DNA from: Paenibacillus sp. UNC499MF
GTDB taxonomy: Bacteria; Bacillota; Bacilli; Paenibacillales; NBRC-103111
Length of the DNA: 64,000 bases
Assembly: GCF_900107975.1 (NCBI RefSeq)
Contig: NZ_FNVF01000012.1
Coordinates: forward strand, 97,949 to 161,948
Direction: 5' to 3'
Made by a program: the position numbers and the translations under genes. This document shows, one piece after another, positions 60,532 through 64,000 of this stretch. How positions within the stretch are numbered: position 1 is the first letter of the stretch; every line of letters begins with the position of its first letter. A model generated the notes under the pieces. The model was given only the letters and a program-made list of their open reading frames with translations, was not told the DNA's origin and made no database searches.

Positions 60532-60609
60532 GCTTACTTACTCTTTCGTGAAGTAAGCACTTTAAAGTACGATAGGTACTTCTATGCGCCCTAGGCACTT
60601 GAAAGTACC
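60532..60609. promoter_or_regulatory. Repeated operator-like sequences upstream of the aldo/keto reductase gene
   Basis: GCTTACTT-N11-AAGTAAGC (60532-60558) overlaps GCACTTTAAAGTAC (60557-60570); GCACTTGAAAGTAC (60595-60608) is 13 of 14 identical to the latter, 38 bp away. They sit between the divergent aldo/keto reductase and iron-binding protein genes. Confidence 0.55.
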
Positions 60610-60707
60610 CGGGTCCGGACTCGCCCAATTTTTGTACAAAATCAAAATCCGTGCCGTGGATTTGTCCATTGCCGGCCGCAGCCGCCTACGCTATGATAAC
60701 AACAGCC

Positions 60708-60726
60708 GATAATGAGAATCATTATC
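60708..60726. promoter_or_regulatory. Fur box upstream of the iron-siderophore binding protein gene
   Basis: GATAATGAGAATCATTATC, 18 of 19 matches to the Fur consensus, 32 bp before the start codon. Confidence 0.9.
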
Positions 60727-60758
60727 GATACATAAGACTGATGGAGGCTGACCGACTC

Positions 60759-61757
60759 ATGAAATTGGCACGATCTGTTTCAACTTTGCTCTTCACTACC
60801 CTGCTAAGCGCCGCCTTATTAAGCGGGTGCGCTGGCGCCGGATCACAGAAATCCGGTGATGCCGCAGGCACACATACCGGAAATCCGACGGGCTCCCCCG
60901 CCTCCGCTGCCGATAAATCCGCCTCCACTCCCCGCAAAGTTACGGATTACAAGGGGCATACGGCCGAAATTCCGGCCGCCCCCAAGAAAGTCATTTTTTA
61001 CGGGGAGACATTCAGCGACCTTGACGCTCTGGGCGTACAGGCCATCGGAACGGCAACCAACTGGCTCCACGGCACGGTGTATGCGGACAAGCATAAAGAC
61101 ATTACGGATATCGGGTCCCCCATCAATCTGGAGAAAGTGCTGGAGCTGGGGCCTGATCTCATCCTCACGGGAAGTACCGACGAGAAAGAATACGAGCAGT
61201 TGAGCAAAATCGCTCCAACGCTCATGTTCAATACGTTCCTGCCTCTGAAAGAACGGCTTCTTCAGCTCGGCGATCTTCTGGGCAAAAAGCCGGAGGCTGA
61301 GAAATGGCTGGCCGGTTACGATGCACGTTCGGAAGCGATGTGGAAGACTCTTCATGACGCGGGAGTCAAACCGGGCGAAACGGCTTCCGTGTTTACCTAT
61401 TATCCCGGCAACCGTCTCTTCGTAATGGCAAGCACGGGGCTCTCCCAGGTTCTCTACGACAAGAACGGATTTCTGCCGACCCAGCCGATCCGGGCCGTGC
61501 TGGACGAAAAGGCCGGTTTCAAGCAAATTTCGCCGGAGGTTCTCCCCAAAGTGGCCGGTGACCGCATCTTTATTCTGACTCCGGTAGTCAAGGAAGCGCA
61601 GCAGTCGACGGAGGAACTTCTGAAAAGCCGGATTTGGCTCGATCTTCCGGCCGTGAAGAACGGAAACGTCTACACGCTTGATATTCTCAAGTCCGGCAGC
61701 GACGCCGCTACGAGAGAATGGCTTTTGAACGAAATACCGAACCTGCTCAAAAAATAA
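60759..61757 (+). CDS. Iron-siderophore-binding lipoprotein (FecB/FeuA-like)
   Basis: A 332-residue class III solute-binding protein with a lipobox LSGC (Cys24). It binds a ferric siderophore at the cell surface for ABC import. VTDYKGHTAEIPAAPKKVIFYGETF and VLELGPDLILTGSTDEKEYEQLSKIAPTLMF are typical. ATG 60759 is 11 nt after GGAGG. No permease or ATPase gene is in the window. The next gene encodes an AraC regulator whose C-terminal domain is a paralogue of this protein. Confidence 0.9.
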   Translation: MKLARSVSTLLFTTLLSAALLSGCAGAGSQKSGDAAGTHTGNPTGSPASAADKSASTPRKVTDYKGHTAEIPAAPKKVIFYGETFSDLDALGVQAIGTATNWLHGTVYADKHKDITDIGSPINLEKVLELGPDLILTGSTDEKEYEQLSKIAPTLMFNTFLPLKERLLQLGDLLGKKPEAEKWLAGYDARSEAMWKTLHDAGVKPGETASVFTYYPGNRLFVMASTGLSQVLYDKNGFLPTQPIRAVLDEKAGFKQISPEVLPKVAGDRIFILTPVVKEAQQSTEELLKSRIWLDLPAVKNGNVYTLDILKSGSDAATREWLLNEIPNLLKK

Positions 61758-61815
61758 ACAGATCTCACTAACATGTACCGTTCTTCTCAGCAGCAATACT
61801 CGGAGGCATATTTTA

Positions 61816-61855
61816 AAAGAAGCTTTCAACATCTGTTGAAATGCTTCTTTGTTTT
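61816..61855 (+). terminator. Terminator between the binding protein and the AraC gene
   Basis: AAAGAAGC...CAAC / GTTG...GCTTCTTT stem followed by a T-rich run. Confidence 0.75.
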
Positions 61856-61873
61856 AGTTACAATGTATTTAAT

Positions 61874-61888
61874 TGATAATGATTATCA
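61874..61888. promoter_or_regulatory. Fur box upstream of the Btr-like gene
   Basis: TGATAATGATTATCA, an exact 7-1-7 Fur site, 22 bp before the start codon. Confidence 0.85.
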
Positions 61889-61910
61889 GTATCAAACAGG
61901 ATGTGATTTT

Positions 61911-63632
61911 ATGCCTTCTTCCGATCCCGGCTCTCTTCCTTTACGTTCGCTGCTGTTCCAATTCGAGGCTGCCGAAAAAATCGAACCCGGTACGTATGCC
62001 CCCGTTTCGGTACCCGAATTCGATGCGGACGAAAAACCGGATCTCCATACGCTTCTGCTCATTAGCGCCGGTACCGGTACGCTGAGAGCGGGAGATGAAA
62101 CTTTTTTCTGTGCACCCGACAAATGTTATATGATCCCGCCGGGGACTTCATACCGGCTCCGCACGGACAGCGACCGGTGCTTGACGTTCTACCGCATCAC
62201 GTGCCGAATCGTCGTTTGCGACGGCTCACATTCGTCTTTGTTCCTGAATCCGCTCATTCGGGGCCGTGTGGAATGGGCGGTCTATCCTTTCGCGAAAGCC
62301 GAGCGTTTTGCCGAACTGCTCGCGGAGTCCGAGCCCTCCGGTGAATTACAGCATTTTTACCGGCAGCTGCAGTTTCAGGAACTGATGGGTTTTCTGCTGG
62401 AGCACAATTTGAAAAGCCCCGAACCGTCGAGCAGCGCACATGCGGTGGAGAACAGCATCCGCTACATCCGGGAGCACTACAGACGTCCGATTACGGTAAA
62501 GTTTCTGGCTGAGCAGGCACAGGTTCCCCACTGGCAGTTCAGCACGATTTTTCAGGAACTGACGGGCAAAAAGCCGCTGGATTTCCTGAACGAGCTCAGA
62601 ATCGAGAAAGCCAAGGAATGGCTGCGATCGACACGGGACCCATTGCGGGAAATCGCTCGGCGGGTAGGCTTTGCCGATGAATATTACTTCAACCGGCGCT
62701 TCCGGCAGCTTACCGGCGTCACTCCGAGACAATACAGCCAGTCTCTGCAAAAAAGGACCCGGCTTAAAGACTGGACGGGTCATGAAGTCGAAATTCCCGC
62801 GCTCCCCCGCCGGGTGATTTATCACGGGGAAACGTTCGGGGATCTCGCCGTCCTGGGTGTGGAAGCCATAGGCGGAGGCTATCCGTGGATTAATCAGGCA
62901 GGCCGTCTCCAACCTCCGGTCAAAGACCTGGGATTTCCGATCAACCCGGCTCTCACCCAGGCGCTGAAGCCCGATCTCATCATCGTCTCAAGCGAAGATG
63001 AGTCGCAGTACGATACCCTTCGCGCGATTGCCCCCACGCTCACGTTCGATTCCTTCGCCCCCATTGGCGAGCGGATGAAGCTGCTGGGGGAAATTCTCGG
63101 CAGACGCCGGGAAGCGGAAACCTGGCTCGCCCGCTATGAGGAGAAAGCCTCCGCCATGTGGAGCCGGCTGCAGAATTGCCTGCGGGCGGAAGAGACCGCG
63201 TCCGTGTTCACATTTGCCAGGGGCCGTTTTTTTGTGATGGGCACGATCGGCCTTTCCTCCATGCTCTTCCATCCGGACGGTTTCCGGCCGGCCGGCAAAA
63301 CGCGCGGACTTCTCGATAAGAACCTCTCTTATCTCGAACTTTCGCCGGAAGACATGAAAAATTATGCCGGTGACCGGCTATTTGTGCTGCTCCCGTCGGA
63401 TCCGGAATCCCGCCGGGCCACCGCCCGGCTCATGCGGTCTCCTCTCTGGACGGAGCTTCCCGCTGTCCGCAGCGGCTGCTGGTACGCGGTCGAAGCGGAC
63501 GAGTGGAATTTCGCCGACGCCATCACGATGGAGAAATTTCTGGGCGAGCTTCCCCGTCTGCTCGGCAAAGAAGCGCAGTTCATACCCGCCCGTGGCGGCG
63601 CTCCTTACCGCCGCAAGCCGGATGAAAGCTGA
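61911..63632 (+). CDS. Btr-like AraC activator with C-terminal siderophore-binding domain
   Basis: A 573-residue regulator. Residues about 1-150 are a cupin-like sensor arm, about 180-280 an AraC double HTH (VKFLAEQAQVPHWQFSTIFQELTG; ARRVGFADEYYFNRRFRQLTG), and about 285-550 a FecB-type binding domain. That domain matches the upstream lipoprotein along its length (for example GETFxDLxxLGVxAIG and the PTLxFxxFxPxxER region). As in B. subtilis Btr, binding of the ferric siderophore should switch on uptake genes. I chose ATG 61911; the longer frame from 61773 has no SD. Confidence 0.9.
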   Translation: MPSSDPGSLPLRSLLFQFEAAEKIEPGTYAPVSVPEFDADEKPDLHTLLLISAGTGTLRAGDETFFCAPDKCYMIPPGTSYRLRTDSDRCLTFYRITCRIVVCDGSHSSLFLNPLIRGRVEWAVYPFAKAERFAELLAESEPSGELQHFYRQLQFQELMGFLLEHNLKSPEPSSSAHAVENSIRYIREHYRRPITVKFLAEQAQVPHWQFSTIFQELTGKKPLDFLNELRIEKAKEWLRSTRDPLREIARRVGFADEYYFNRRFRQLTGVTPRQYSQSLQKRTRLKDWTGHEVEIPALPRRVIYHGETFGDLAVLGVEAIGGGYPWINQAGRLQPPVKDLGFPINPALTQALKPDLIIVSSEDESQYDTLRAIAPTLTFDSFAPIGERMKLLGEILGRRREAETWLARYEEKASAMWSRLQNCLRAEETASVFTFARGRFFVMGTIGLSSMLFHPDGFRPAGKTRGLLDKNLSYLELSPEDMKNYAGDRLFVLLPSDPESRRATARLMRSPLWTELPAVRSGCWYAVEADEWNFADAITMEKFLGELPRLLGKEAQFIPARGGAPYRRKPDES

Positions 63633-63653
63633 AAAACCCTGCCGATCGCAGCG

Positions 63654-64000
63654 TGGTCAAGCCCCCATTTAACGGACATTGAAAAAAGCCTAGGCTGCAA
63701 GCTGGCGTCGATACTCCATCGGCGTCAGCTTGTTTAGCTTTCGCTGTGGACGATGATGGTTGTAAAAATGGATGTAATCCGAAATTCTTTTTTGTGCTTC
63801 ATCAAGACTTCGGATATTATACAAATAGAGCCCTTCCGTTTTGAGATGCGAGAAGAAGCTCTCCATGGAGGCATTGTCTAAACAATTGCCCCGCCTAGAC
63901 ATGCTGATTCGGGCGCCAACCTTTGGCAGCATGTCGTGATACGCGTGAGACGTGTACTGGAATCCTTGATCGCTGTGAACGATCAATCCGGTCACGTCTT
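63654..64000. mobile_element. IS3-family (IS150-type) insertion sequence, partial
   Basis: The left boundary is near TGGTCAAGCCCCCATTTA at 63654, similar to IS150-group ends, 22 bp after the Btr-like stop. The element runs off the window. Confidence 0.75.
63690..64000 (-). CDS. IS3-family transposase (OrfB, rve domain), partial
   Basis: C-terminal part of the DDE integrase domain: VHSDQGFQYTS carries the second Asp, and the Glu is in ASMESFFSHLKTE, 35 residues on. YIHFYNHHRPQRKLNKLTPMEYR is the standard ending. The frame is open to the window edge, so the N-terminus lies outside. Confidence 0.92.
   Translation of the reverse strand, partial: DVTGLIVHSDQGFQYTSHAYHDMLPKVGARISMSRRGNCLDNASMESFFSHLKTEGLYLYNIRSLDEAQKRISDYIHFYNHHRPQRKLNKLTPMEYRRQLAA

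Overview
The window looks like chromosomal DNA from a spore-forming Firmicute of the Paenibacillaceae (Paenibacillus or a close relative). The signs are strong AGGAGG-type ribosome binding sites with ATG, GTG and TTG starts, an LplB/LplC/lipoprotein sugar ABC transporter under an AraC regulator with an extracellular sensor domain, a PdaA cortex deacetylase, a SplB-like radical SAM protein, KimA, HflX and a GH46 chitosanase. The genus is an inference. I saw no rRNA, tRNA, CRISPR array, prophage or replication origin.

Layout. 1-10.5 kb is a polysaccharide-use locus on the minus strand: membrane AraC regulator, solute-binding lipoprotein, two permeases, GH95-like glycosidase, SGNH esterase and a PL6 lyase cut by the window edge. 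10.7-18.1 kb holds a methyltransferase, a DMT transporter, a 2OG-Fe(II) oxygenase, a GNAT enzyme with a possible 16-codon leader, a secreted beta-helix protein and a membrane-anchored PrsA-like foldase. 18.3-21.2 kb is a PepSY / SbnA-like / MFS operon that may make and export a small metallophore. 21.3-36.3 kb contains oleate hydratase, an SDR with His in place of the catalytic Tyr, PdaA, a zinc metallopeptidase, AdaA plus a SplB-like protein, two VOC proteins, an ABC-F ATPase, a secreted PPC-domain protein, and a TetR-controlled SDR with matching operators.

36.4-48.6 kb contains an acyl-CoA dehydrogenase-like enzyme, hflX behind a long leader, mntH, a secreted propeller-like protein, a heme oxygenase-bacteriophytochrome pair, kimA behind a terminator-containing leader, and an ArsR-type regulator. 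48.7-60.5 kb has an MFS exporter, a DeoR regulator with a divergent EamA transporter, chitosanase, a FAD monooxygenase-TetR operon with paired operators, an orphan histidine kinase and an aldo/keto reductase. 60.7-63.6 kb is a Fur-controlled iron module: a siderophore-binding lipoprotein and a Btr-like AraC activator that carries its own copy of the binding domain. An IS3-family element starts directly after it and runs off the window.

The most interesting element is the hflX leader at about 37.73-38.00 kb. A 12-codon ORF with a very good SD encodes MVDFIRVRSLHI, which contains the Arg-X-Arg pattern typical of macrolide-dependent ribosome arrest. Its last codons form a 12-bp hairpin with the sequence just downstream, and an intrinsic terminator sits right before the hflX start. 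This reads as antibiotic-sensing transcription attenuation of a ribosome-splitting GTPase. Other points to check are the SbnA operon without SbnB, the bacteriophytochrome with a degenerate GGDEF motif, and the HxxxK dehydrogenase.
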